64,000 bases of DNA from Parapedobacter sp042666505 (GTDB lineage Bacteria > Bacteroidota > Bacteroidia > Sphingobacteriales > Sphingobacteriaceae), in NCBI RefSeq assembly GCF_042666505.1, contig NZ_JBHTDN010000001.1, forward strand, positions 744,001 through 808,000, read 5' to 3'. Positions 8,415-15,682 of this stretch are shown one piece after another. Position 1 is the stretch's first letter. Every line of letters starts with the position of its first letter. Under the pieces are notes generated by a model. That model searched no databases, had not been told where the DNA came from, and was given only the letters and a program-made list of their open reading frames with translations. Both the position numbers and the translations under genes were made by a program.

Positions 8415-9773
8415 ATGCGGGTACACTTCATCGCCATTGGTGGAAGCATCATGCATAATCTTGCCATTGCATTGGCTAAGAAAGGGTATATAGTGAGCGG
8501 ATCAGATGATCATATCTATGAGCCGTCCCGGACCAACCTAGCCAACGAAAATCTCCTCCCTAAATCCGGATGGGACCCTGAGCGTATCACAGCAGATATC
8601 GATGCCGTCGTGCTGGGTATGCATGCGAAGGCAGATAATCCTGAGTTGATCAAGGCGCAGGAGTTAGGAATCCGTATCTGCTCGTATCCGGAGTTTATTT
8701 ATGAACAAACCCGTGAGAAAACACGGGTTGTTATCGGTGGAAGTCACGGCAAAACCACGATCACCAGTATGATTATGCACGTACTTAAATCCATTGGACG
8801 TGACTTTGACTATTTGGTCGGGGCCAAGCTCGATGAATTTGATCACATGGTGAGGCTTACGAAGGATGCACCGCTAATGATCATTGAAGGTGACGAATAC
8901 CTTGCATCGGCAATTGACCAACGCCCGAAATTTCACTTATATAAGCCGCATATCGCGCTTATCAGCGGCATTGGATGGGATCATGTCAACGTATTTCCTA
9001 CGTTTGAAAATTATGTGAATCAGTTTCGCCTGTTCATTAAAACCATTGAGCCAAAAGGTACCTTGGTTTACAACAAAGAAGATCAGATACTTCGGGGGCT
9101 AGTGCTTGAAGATCGATCCAAAATCAACAAACACGGATACCGTACCCCTGAATATACCATCAATAAGGGAATCACCTATATGCATACGCATAATGGCGAT
9201 ATTCCTCTACAGGTCTTCGGTAGACATAATTTATCCAACATCGCCGCTGCCTTTACCGTCTGCGAATGGTTGGGGGTTGAACGGGATGCCTTTTATACCG
9301 CAATCAGGCAGTTCAAAAGCGCCTCCCGCCGGTTGGAATATGTAGCCAGCGACAACGACAGTGTGGTTTATCACGATTTCGCCCATACACCAGCTAAACT
9401 GAAGGCCAGTATCCACGCGCTGAAAGAACAATTTCCCGATAAAGCGCTGGTAGCCATTGTGGAATTACATACATACAGCAGCCTCAATGAGGCATATCTC
9501 AAAGAGTATAGAGACACGATGCATGACGCCGAATATCCCGCGGTATTTATCAATCAAGAAGCGCTTAAACAACGCAATGCTGGATCCATTTCTGAGGATG
9601 TGCTTAAAAGTTCGTTCAATCAGCCCAATTTAGTTTATTTCAGCAACGTGCAAAGCATGAAGCAATATCTCTCAGCCATGGATCCGACCGGCAGAAACCT
9701 ATTGCTCATGAGTTCAGGAAATTATGGCGGCATCAATCTTGTTAATTTTGCCGATAAGTTCTTATATAAATAA
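8415..9773 (+). CDS. mpl: UDP-N-acetylmuramate:peptide ligase Mpl (murein recycling)
   Basis: 452 residues of the Mur ligase family. The N-terminus MRVHFIAIGGSIMHNLAIAL is the Mpl type rather than MurC. The P-loop GGSHGKTT is at 108-115, then IEGDEYLASAID with the metal-binding Glu, and IGWDHVNVFP. Mpl attaches recovered L-Ala-gamma-D-Glu-meso-DAP peptide to UDP-MurNAc in peptidoglycan recycling. It is cytoplasmic. The start lies 2 bp after prmA. A MurC paralogue cannot be excluded by eye, but the DDHIYEPSRTNL segment after the first motif is Mpl-like. Confidence 0.88.
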   Translation: MRVHFIAIGGSIMHNLAIALAKKGYIVSGSDDHIYEPSRTNLANENLLPKSGWDPERITADIDAVVLGMHAKADNPELIKAQELGIRICSYPEFIYEQTREKTRVVIGGSHGKTTITSMIMHVLKSIGRDFDYLVGAKLDEFDHMVRLTKDAPLMIIEGDEYLASAIDQRPKFHLYKPHIALISGIGWDHVNVFPTFENYVNQFRLFIKTIEPKGTLVYNKEDQILRGLVLEDRSKINKHGYRTPEYTINKGITYMHTHNGDIPLQVFGRHNLSNIAAAFTVCEWLGVERDAFYTAIRQFKSASRRLEYVASDNDSVVYHDFAHTPAKLKASIHALKEQFPDKALVAIVELHTYSSLNEAYLKEYRDTMHDAEYPAVFINQEALKQRNAGSISEDVLKSSFNQPNLVYFSNVQSMKQYLSAMDPTGRNLLLMSSGNYGGINLVNFADKFLYK

Positions 9774-9853
9774 AAGTTTAATTATATTAGTTTGTTTGTT
9801 AGTTAAGAATATCATGCCATCATAATTGCTTAGAACTTTATATCATCTTACCA

Positions 9854-10189
9854 ATGAATGCATTAGGAAAAAAAATCAGACTCTTGCGACATCAAAAAGG
9901 GTGGAGCCAGGAAGATGTAGCTAAACAGCTGGACATCTCCATACCGGCTTTTTCCAAAATTGAAACGGGTATAACCGACGTCAATTTATCCCGATTGGAT
10001 CAAATATCCCGTTTATTTGGCCTGACGGTTGTCCAACTGTTGGCTACGAACGACTCCGAAGAAGAAAAAAAGTATATTTCGGAGCTGACTATCGCGAATA
10101 AAAAACTTCAGGAACGCGACGCTGAAGTGATTAAACTTCAAAAGAAGGTCATCGAACTGTACGAACAGCTGCATAAAATGAGGGAGTAG
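9854..10189 (+). CDS. XRE-family helix-turn-helix regulator with C-terminal coiled coil
   Basis: 111 residues. Residues 1-62 are a Cro/CI-type helix-turn-helix, with GKKIRLLRHQKGWSQEDVAK and LDISIPAFSKIETGITDVNLS. Residues 70-110 are rich in Glu, Lys and Leu in a heptad-like pattern (EEEKKYISELTIANKKLQER), which should form a coiled coil for dimerisation. Small proteins of this design are common in Bacteroidota. The target is unknown. It stands alone, 80 bp after mpl, and is followed by an unusually long hairpin at 10203-10250. Confidence 0.82.
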   Translation: MNALGKKIRLLRHQKGWSQEDVAKQLDISIPAFSKIETGITDVNLSRLDQISRLFGLTVVQLLATNDSEEEKKYISELTIANKKLQERDAEVIKLQKKVIELYEQLHKMRE

Positions 10190-10202
10190 GCTCTTAAAAT
10201 AC

Positions 10203-10250
10203 ACACACACATCTACTAGGTTGTTGTTGATAACCGTAGTAGGTGTGTGT
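10203..10250. repeat. Long imperfect hairpin after the XRE gene
   Basis: ACACACAC-at-CTACTA-GGTT pairs with AACC-g-TAGTAG-GTGTGTGT: 18 base pairs with one 2-nt and one 1-nt bulge around a 9-nt loop. It begins 14 bases after the XRE stop. No T run follows (GGGAATCATT), so it is not a standard terminator. Confidence 0.6.
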
Positions 10251-10337
10251 GGGAATCATTGCGCGGTACAATAGGGATACGTAAGAATCCTATGTTCTTG
10301 GCAGGTAATGGTTTTTGTTCAAATGCGAAGCTTTTTA

Positions 10338-10529
10338 TTAAAAATCATCCTCGTCATCGAAATCATCAAATTCATCCAGCGAGTCGAATTCATCTAAGTC
10401 GAAATTTTCCTCATCTTCGAAAAGGTCATCCGAATTGTCGTCCTCATCATCGGGTCCACCGTCCAAAGCGACCAAAACGTCATCCTCCATAATCGCTAAC
10501 TCATTGTCATGCATCATTGGCGTTTTCAT
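10338..10529 (-). CDS. Small polyacidic protein of unknown function
   Basis: 63 residues from the ATG at 10529; an upstream ATG at 10574 would add 15 residues. It begins MKTPMMHDNELAIMEDD and then becomes almost a run of Asp and Glu broken by Phe and Leu, for example DLDEFDSLDEFDDFDDEDDF at the end. Thirty of 63 residues are acidic and there is one Lys. The regular Phe/Leu spacing within the acidic tail resembles short linear motifs that bind basic partners. No membrane or signal segment is present. I do not recognise a named family; the role is unknown. scpB ends 91 bp upstream on the same strand. Confidence 0.65.
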   Translation of the reverse strand: MKTPMMHDNELAIMEDDVLVALDGGPDDEDDNSDDLFEDEENFDLDEFDSLDEFDDFDDEDDF

Positions 10530-10620
10530 AATCATGTAAAAGCGTATTGTTTTTTGATAGGATAAAAATAACAAGTTTTTGATATCAAAGCACTTTTTTT
10601 AAAAAAAATATATTGAGTAT

Positions 10621-11184
10621 TTACTCACTGATCTCGCCGATTGTATTGTCTTCTTCCTGTACGATTTCTTTGAGTTTCGGCAGGTCTGCCGTACTGGCAA
10701 TTCCAAAATGATCCATGAATAAGTCACTGGTTCCATACAGAAGAGGTTTGCCCAATGTGTCCGCTTTACCGATGATTTTTATCAGCTCTTTCTCGAGCAG
10801 GCGCTGCACGGAGTAATCGCAATTGACGCCCCGGATCTGCTCGATTTCCAGTTTGGTGATCGGCTGCCGATAGGCAATGATGGCCAAAGTCTCCAACGCG
10901 GCTTGACTGAGTTTTTTCTTCGCCCGGTGAGCCTGTAATTGGTTGACTATGTCATAATGCCGTGATTTTGTCAGAAATTGGTAGCCGTTGTTGATGAACT
11001 TCAATTCCAACACATGCTCGTCGCTTAGGTAACGCGTTTGAATGTTTTCGAGTGCGCCAAGGATGGTCTGTTCTTCGACACGATCGCCCGTAGCAGCTTC
11101 TAACACCTGCTGAATTTCGGCTACGCCAATTCCATACTCAGACGCGTATACCAAAGCTTCTACCTGTTGAATTACATTTTCCAA
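10621..11184 (-). CDS. scpB: Segregation and condensation protein B
   Basis: 187 residues from a TTG start at 11184; the only nearby ATG is out of frame. The start MENVIQQVEALVYASEYG matches ScpB, a two-winged-helix protein that joins ScpA and SMC in the condensin complex. Family motifs include LSQAALETLAIIAYRQPITKLEIEQIRGV and, near the C-terminus, DTLGKPLLYGTSDLFMDHFG. The acidic C-terminal tail is usual. It lies 26 bp after mqnC on the same strand, so they may share a transcript. scpA is not in the window. Confidence 0.92.
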   Translation of the reverse strand: MENVIQQVEALVYASEYGIGVAEIQQVLEAATGDRVEEQTILGALENIQTRYLSDEHVLELKFINNGYQFLTKSRHYDIVNQLQAHRAKKKLSQAALETLAIIAYRQPITKLEIEQIRGVNCDYSVQRLLEKELIKIIGKADTLGKPLLYGTSDLFMDHFGIASTADLPKLKEIVQEEDNTIGEISE

Positions 11185-11210
11185 GTTGTCCGTATTAATC
11201 GCTAATAAAA

Positions 11211-12335
11211 TTAATAGTCAATAACCTGCTCAACCATTGTGTCAGGTATTTCCCGGAATTCGTATTTCTGTGTCCGGAGCTGAGGTTGAAATCCGGCTTC
11301 GCGGATGGCTTCTTGGATGGATGTTGACGTGAAACGGTGGGGAGCTCCTGCCGCGGATACCACATTTTCTTCGATCATAATGGATCCAAAATCGTTGGCA
11401 CCGGCGTGTAGGCAAAGCTGTGCCACTTGTTTTCCCACCGTAAGCCAAGAGGCTTGGATGTTTTTGATGTTAGGCAGCATAATGCGGCTTAACGCGATCA
11501 TGCGGATGTATTCTTCGCCGGTCACATTGTTGGTAATTCCGCGCAGGCGTTTGAGGAGTGTGCCATCGTCTTGGAAAGGCCACGGAATAAAAGCGATAAA
11601 GCCGTGAGTACCTGCTGGACGTTCCTCCTGAACCTGTCTGATCCATACGAGGTGTTCAAACCGCTCTTCGATCGTTTCGATGTGGCCAAACATCATCGTC
11701 GCCGACGTGGGTAAGTCGACCTGGTGCGCCGCTCGCATCACATCCAACCACTCTTTCCCCCCGCATTTGCCTTTCGAGATAAGCCGTCTCACACGGTCGT
11801 TCAGTATTTCTGCCCCCGCGCCCGGAAGGGAATCCAATCCCGCGTCTTTTAATGCACGGAGCACATCGATATGGGACATTCCCTCAAGTTTGGCGATGTG
11901 AGCCACTTCAGGGGGGCCAAGTGAATGTAATTTAAGCGTCGGATACAGCTGTTTTAATTGCCTAAAAAGATCGGTATAAAACGCCAGACCCAAATCCGGG
12001 TGGTGTCCACCTTGCAATAATAATTGGTCTCCTCCGTATCGAAACGTTTCGGCTATCTTTCGCTTATAGGTTTCAATATCCGTGATGTAACTTTCCTCAT
12101 GTCCCGGTCGGCGAAAAAAATTACAGAACTTACAGTTGGCAATGCACACATTGGTGGTATTGACGTTACGGTCTATCTGCCAGGTAACCTTGCCATGGGG
12201 TACCTGTTGTTTGCGCAATTCGTTAGCTACGTAAGATAAGTCCGCGACCGGCGCATGCTTATATAAATAAATTCCTTCGTCAATCGAGAGAAACTCGAAA
12301 TTCAGGGCACGTCCAAGCAAACTATCAACATTCAT
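11211..12335 (-). CDS. mqnC: Cyclic dehypoxanthinyl futalosine synthase
   Basis: 374 residues of the radical SAM superfamily. The 4Fe-4S motif CIANCKFC gives C64, C68 and C71. MqnC cyclises dehypoxanthine futalosine in the futalosine route to menaquinone. The motifs GLDSLPGAGAEIL, TSATMMFGHIE and IPWPFQDDGT are characteristic of MqnC rather than MqnE. Its presence suggests that this organism makes menaquinone through futalosine, although no other mqn gene is in the window. It is cytoplasmic. The nearest genes are scpB downstream and the aldose dehydrogenase upstream, 42 bp away. Confidence 0.9.
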   Translation of the reverse strand: MNVDSLLGRALNFEFLSIDEGIYLYKHAPVADLSYVANELRKQQVPHGKVTWQIDRNVNTTNVCIANCKFCNFFRRPGHEESYITDIETYKRKIAETFRYGGDQLLLQGGHHPDLGLAFYTDLFRQLKQLYPTLKLHSLGPPEVAHIAKLEGMSHIDVLRALKDAGLDSLPGAGAEILNDRVRRLISKGKCGGKEWLDVMRAAHQVDLPTSATMMFGHIETIEERFEHLVWIRQVQEERPAGTHGFIAFIPWPFQDDGTLLKRLRGITNNVTGEEYIRMIALSRIMLPNIKNIQASWLTVGKQVAQLCLHAGANDFGSIMIEENVVSAAGAPHRFTSTSIQEAIREAGFQPQLRTQKYEFREIPDTMVEQVIDY

Positions 12336-12377
12336 AATGGCAAAGATACGTAGTTTTCGGCAAATGTACCCGTCATT

Positions 12378-13526
12378 TCAATCCACCGGGATGAGTTTTA
12401 ATACCATCCCGGGATCTTCCGTCAGTACGTAAATCAAACCATCGGGACTTTGAGCAATGTTACGTACACGCCCAATATTTTGTAAAAGTTTTTCCTCATC
12501 TATATATCGTTCGTTTATCACCTCAATCCGGGTCATGTGCCTACCGGCCAATGCACCGGTAAATAAATTGCTTTTCCAGCCCGGGTAACGATCGCCGGTG
12601 TAATACAGAAGTCCGCATGTAGCAATGGACGGCGTCCAGTAATGAATGGGTTGTTCCATGCCTTCTCGCTCAGTCAGCTCGGAAATAATGGCTCCACTGT
12701 AGTCGATTCCGTAAGTGATGGAAGGCCAGCCATAATTTTTGCCTCGATCGATGATATTGAGTTCGTCGCCTCCCCGCGGGCCGTGCTCAGTTGCATAAAG
12801 CACATCATTCGCGGCATCGTACGTCAATCCCTGTACGTTTCGGTGTCCATAAGACCAAATGCTCGGTTTGGCCCCCGGTTGGTTGGCAAACGGATTATCG
12901 GTGGGTATGCGCCCATCATCGTGTAAGCGATGAATTTTTCCCATATCATTAGCGAGATCCTGAGCATTTTCCTTTATACCTCGCTCCCCTGTGCTAAAAT
13001 AAAGGTATCCCCGTTTGTCAAATGTAATCCGGCTGCCGAAATGTATACCGGCAGCCGATAAAGGTAGCGTCTGGTAGATCGTTTCTATATGATCTATTTG
13101 ATTGTCTATTAGTTGAAATCGCATTAAAGCGGTGCTCCCACCGTCTTTTCCGGGCTTTGCATAGGTCACGTATATCCATCCAGTTTCAGCATAATTAGGG
13201 TGAAGTTGGATGTCCATAAGCCCTCCCTGCCCACGTTGATAAACATCTGGGAATCCACTTAGTTTTTTACCGGTGTATTGGTCGTTATCGAAGATCCATA
13301 TTTCTCCTTTGCGTTCGGTTACCAGGAAGCGGCCTTCGGGCAACCAGGTCATCCCCCAGGGGTTCTCCAACCCGGTGTGCAGTGTGTCGATATAAAACGA
13401 AGCCTTTTCCGAGTGTATAACGATGCCGGTGCCCGTGGATGTATCGCCCTGACGCTGGACATGGCCACATCCCGCGAATAAAAAAAGGGCAATCCCTAGC
13501 CCGGCTAAAGAAAAAATGTGTTCCAC
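12378..13526 (-). CDS. PQQ-dependent aldose sugar dehydrogenase-like lipoprotein
   Basis: A soluble-glucose-dehydrogenase beta-propeller (GSDH family). Motifs include NPWGMTWLPEGRFLVTERKG, GGLMDIQLHPNY, SYGHRNVQGL and TEHGPRGGDELN; the family binds PQQ and calcium and oxidises aldoses in the periplasm. A lipobox (LFLFAGC) lies near the N-terminus, so it is probably an anchored lipoprotein. The open frame reaches an ATG at 13601, but that would put about 44 residues before the lipobox cysteine and overlap the promoter of the divergent sigma gene. The GTG at 13526, or a TTG at 13535, fits better, with a TATCTTTG box 24 bases upstream. Confidence 0.85.
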   Translation of the reverse strand: MEHIFSLAGLGIALFLFAGCGHVQRQGDTSTGTGIVIHSEKASFYIDTLHTGLENPWGMTWLPEGRFLVTERKGEIWIFDNDQYTGKKLSGFPDVYQRGQGGLMDIQLHPNYAETGWIYVTYAKPGKDGGSTALMRFQLIDNQIDHIETIYQTLPLSAAGIHFGSRITFDKRGYLYFSTGERGIKENAQDLANDMGKIHRLHDDGRIPTDNPFANQPGAKPSIWSYGHRNVQGLTYDAANDVLYATEHGPRGGDELNIIDRGKNYGWPSITYGIDYSGAIISELTEREGMEQPIHYWTPSIATCGLLYYTGDRYPGWKSNLFTGALAGRHMTRIEVINERYIDEEKLLQNIGRVRNIAQSPDGLIYVLTEDPGMVLKLIPVD

Positions 13527-13549
13527 CGTTTCCAATATTGTGTAGCGGC

Positions 13550-13584
13550 CAAAGATAGAGATTATCCTTGCATATATGTAGCAA
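13550..13584 (-). promoter_or_regulatory. Possible promoter of the aldose dehydrogenase
   Basis: On the minus strand an exact TATCTTTG box (plus-strand 13550-13557) with TTG 24 bases upstream (13582-13584). It lies inside the ATG-started frame, which argues for the internal GTG start at 13526. The long spacing lowers confidence. Confidence 0.4.
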
Positions 13585-13598
13585 AGTTGGTAGGTTTG
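13568..13598 (+). promoter_or_regulatory. Bacteroidota-type promoter of the ECF sigma gene
   Basis: TTG (13568-13570), 20 bases, TAGGTTTG (13591-13598). The predicted transcript starts near 13605, about 25 bases before the TTG start of the sigma gene. It overlaps the opposite-strand promoter region of the dehydrogenase. Confidence 0.65.
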
Positions 13599-13628
13599 CA
13601 TAACCAGTATTAAAACTAAAGCAAACCT

Positions 13629-14222
13629 TTGTTGGCAGAATCTGCTTACATATCGTTATCAGACCATGCACTGCTGGATCGGATACACAACGACGACCAA
13701 GCGGCCTTTAAAGAATTATATAGGCGATATTGGAAGCGTTGTTACCTCCTTGTCCTGCGGCGATCGGGGGATTCTGTGCTGGCTGAAGACCTTACGCAGG
13801 GGGTATTTGTTTCCCTATGGGAAAAGCGGAAGGATACAACGATACGGAACGTTGCTTCTTACTTGTTTGTCGCCGTACGTTTTCGCTTTATTACGTACCT
13901 CAAATCCCAGATGCAGGAAGACACCTATAAGGAACAGCTTCTGCTGCATACGCGAAATGATCTAGGCAACCCGGTAGAGACCGCCTATCGGCTCAAGGAA
14001 CTGAACGCCGCCATTGATAAAGGTGTAGCCATGATGCCGCCCAAGACCAAAACCGTCTACACAATGAGCCGGAACGGTCAATATTCCGTGAAAGAAATAG
14101 CTCATAAGCTTAACCTTTCCGAAAAAGCCGTGGAGTACCATATTACCCAATCACTCAAGACGATGCGTTTTGCCTTGAAGGATTTTCTTCCCGTTCTTTT
14201 GTTCATACGGGAAATTTTTTAA
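13629..14222 (+). CDS. ECF RNA polymerase sigma factor (FecI/SusC-locus type)
   Basis: About 197 residues, the normal size for Bacteroidota ECF sigma factors. Sigma region 2 is at about residues 12-70 (LLDRIHNDDQAAFKELYRRY, then GVFVSLWEKR), and region 4 at about 130-180, with YSVKEIAHKLNLSEKAVEYH as the helix-turn-helix. There is no in-frame ATG or GTG near the start; TTG at 13629 or 13632 must be used, because TAA at 13617 closes the frame. The FecR gene follows after 64 bp, then SusC, so it should drive the uptake genes when released by FecR. Confidence 0.92.
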   Translation: MLAESAYISLSDHALLDRIHNDDQAAFKELYRRYWKRCYLLVLRRSGDSVLAEDLTQGVFVSLWEKRKDTTIRNVASYLFVAVRFRFITYLKSQMQEDTYKEQLLLHTRNDLGNPVETAYRLKELNAAIDKGVAMMPPKTKTVYTMSRNGQYSVKEIAHKLNLSEKAVEYHITQSLKTMRFALKDFLPVLLFIREIF

Positions 14223-14286
14223 TTTTTTTTTAGGGGTAGCTGTCATTCGATAGACTATATTAATAACTAACCAATGTTGGCGATCC

Positions 14287-15321
14287 ATGAGTAGGGAAAA
14301 TTTTCACCGGTTGCTGGAACGATATTTGGAAGGGCGATGTACCCCCGAAGAAAAGCAGTTAATCCATCATTGGTATTATATGCTCGATGAGCACGACCGC
14401 GACGGAATTAGCGAAGCCAACGTAGATGCCATTGAAAATGCGATCTGGAGTAAGATTTGCCGGCAAATCGGTGAGGAAGGCGAGAATATCACCCCAACTG
14501 TTTGGTATTTGAGAAGACGGCTGGGCGGATGGATTGCCGCATCAGTTGCCCTGTTCCTGGTTGTATTAGGTGCCTGGATCTACCTTAGGATTGTCTGTTA
14601 TCCGGTTCAACCATCATTTGCGTCCTCACAAACGGATTCAGCGGCGATCATCACTGTGAAAAACACCACGGAATCCGCTATGAAGGTGATTCTTTCAGAC
14701 GAATCGCTAGTCGAATTGTATCCAGGCGCACAATTGGAATACCCGAAGCACTTTAAAGGCACCGATCGGGAGGTACGCTTGACAGGTGACGCTTTTTTTG
14801 CCGTAGCTGCAAACAAGGATAACCCCTTTTGGGTTTTCCACGAAGGAATGATCACGAAGGTTTTAGGTACAAAATTCAAAATCAAGGCTCCAAGAGGGAA
14901 CGCAAAGGGTGAAGTGATTGTATATTCCGGAAAAGTGGATGTTTTTTACAACGTAGATCGTAACCACTTTGTAAAGCGGCTGCTGGCTGCGCCGGAGAAA
15001 GCTTCATTAACCACTAATCAGAAGGCGGTACTGCAGCCGACAACATTGGAAGCAGCGATTACCGAGAATCCCTTGCCGGTCAGTGAGCATCTCGACGCCA
15101 TTCGTCAGGAAACATTCAGCGACATTTCTATGCCGGATCTCGCACACACGCTGAGTAACTTATACGCGTTAAACGTGAAGGCTGATCATGGTCTGGATGG
15201 AATAACTTTTACCGGTGATATCAGCGGTATCGGATTGTTTAAACAACTGGATATCATTTGTACGGTCACAAACACACGCTACGAAGTAACGGGAACCACC
15301 ATTTCTATACGAAAGAAGTAA
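14287..15321 (+). CDS. FecR-family anti-sigma factor
   Basis: 344 residues. The cytoplasmic N-terminus (1-80) should hold the sigma factor, and a membrane helix lies at about 82-101 (WIAASVALFLVVLGAWIYL). The periplasmic FecR domain follows (LSDESLVELYPGAQLEYPKHF, REVRLTGDAFFAVA, TKFKI), and then a C-terminal DUF4974-type domain starting near LDAIRQETFSDISMPDLAHTL. Such proteins relay the substrate-bound state of the partner TonB receptor to the ECF sigma factor. The gene sits between the sigma gene and SusC, which has the matching STN signalling domain. Confidence 0.94.
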   Translation: MSRENFHRLLERYLEGRCTPEEKQLIHHWYYMLDEHDRDGISEANVDAIENAIWSKICRQIGEEGENITPTVWYLRRRLGGWIAASVALFLVVLGAWIYLRIVCYPVQPSFASSQTDSAAIITVKNTTESAMKVILSDESLVELYPGAQLEYPKHFKGTDREVRLTGDAFFAVAANKDNPFWVFHEGMITKVLGTKFKIKAPRGNAKGEVIVYSGKVDVFYNVDRNHFVKRLLAAPEKASLTTNQKAVLQPTTLEAAITENPLPVSEHLDAIRQETFSDISMPDLAHTLSNLYALNVKADHGLDGITFTGDISGIGLFKQLDIICTVTNTRYEVTGTTISIRKK

Positions 15322-15682
15322 TAGCAAACCATAACGAACACACAAATTTATTCACAAACACACTAAGTCATATGCACATGAAGAAAGAGAAAACATAGAT
15401 TTCTGGCTCGGACGTACCCGTCCGGACCCTAGATTCGTATTCTTGAAACAATACTTGGAGCCCATTCGTATTTCTGGGGCACCTGGAACAGTATTGCTTA
15501 AGGCGCTTAGTTAAAACCAATTGCTAACCTAACGACAAATGGATGATAATGAATAACAAACCAACGTAACCCAAAAAGAAACCGGCAATATGGGGGTATT
15601 GCCGGCTCAAATTCCCAGCCTCATCGTGCTGGGAAGTTTACAGTTCCATGTTCTAATTACGAACCATAAATTGATCAAAAAT
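15322..15682 (+). other. 361-bp structured leader between fecR and susC
   Basis: No gene with a start codon was found here. The stretch holds a 6-bp hairpin CGGACG-tacc-CGTCCG (15409-15424), a weak GTATT/AATAC pair (15437-15454) and two strong tandem hairpins (15582-15635). An open frame without a start ends at 15514. The leader may control susC expression or contain the ECF-dependent promoter. Confidence 0.5.
15582..15635 (+). promoter_or_regulatory. Two tandem hairpins ahead of susC
   Basis: Hairpin 1: CCGGCAATA / TATTGCCGG (15582-15590 / 15597-15605, 9 bp, 6-nt loop). Hairpin 2: TTCCCAGC / GCTGGGAA (15612-15619 / 15628-15635, 8 bp). They end 47 bases before the susC ATG at 15683. No T run follows, so RNA protection, attenuation or protein binding are more likely than simple termination. 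Confidence 0.55.

Noticed and set aside
10247..10492. Plus-strand open frame opposite the polyacidic gene
   Set aside because: Its His/Pro/Arg-rich product is the mirror of Asp/Glu codons on the other strand.
15345..15514. Open frame of about 55 codons in the susC leader
   Set aside because: No ATG, GTG or TTG start in a suitable place; the stretch is better explained by RNA hairpins.
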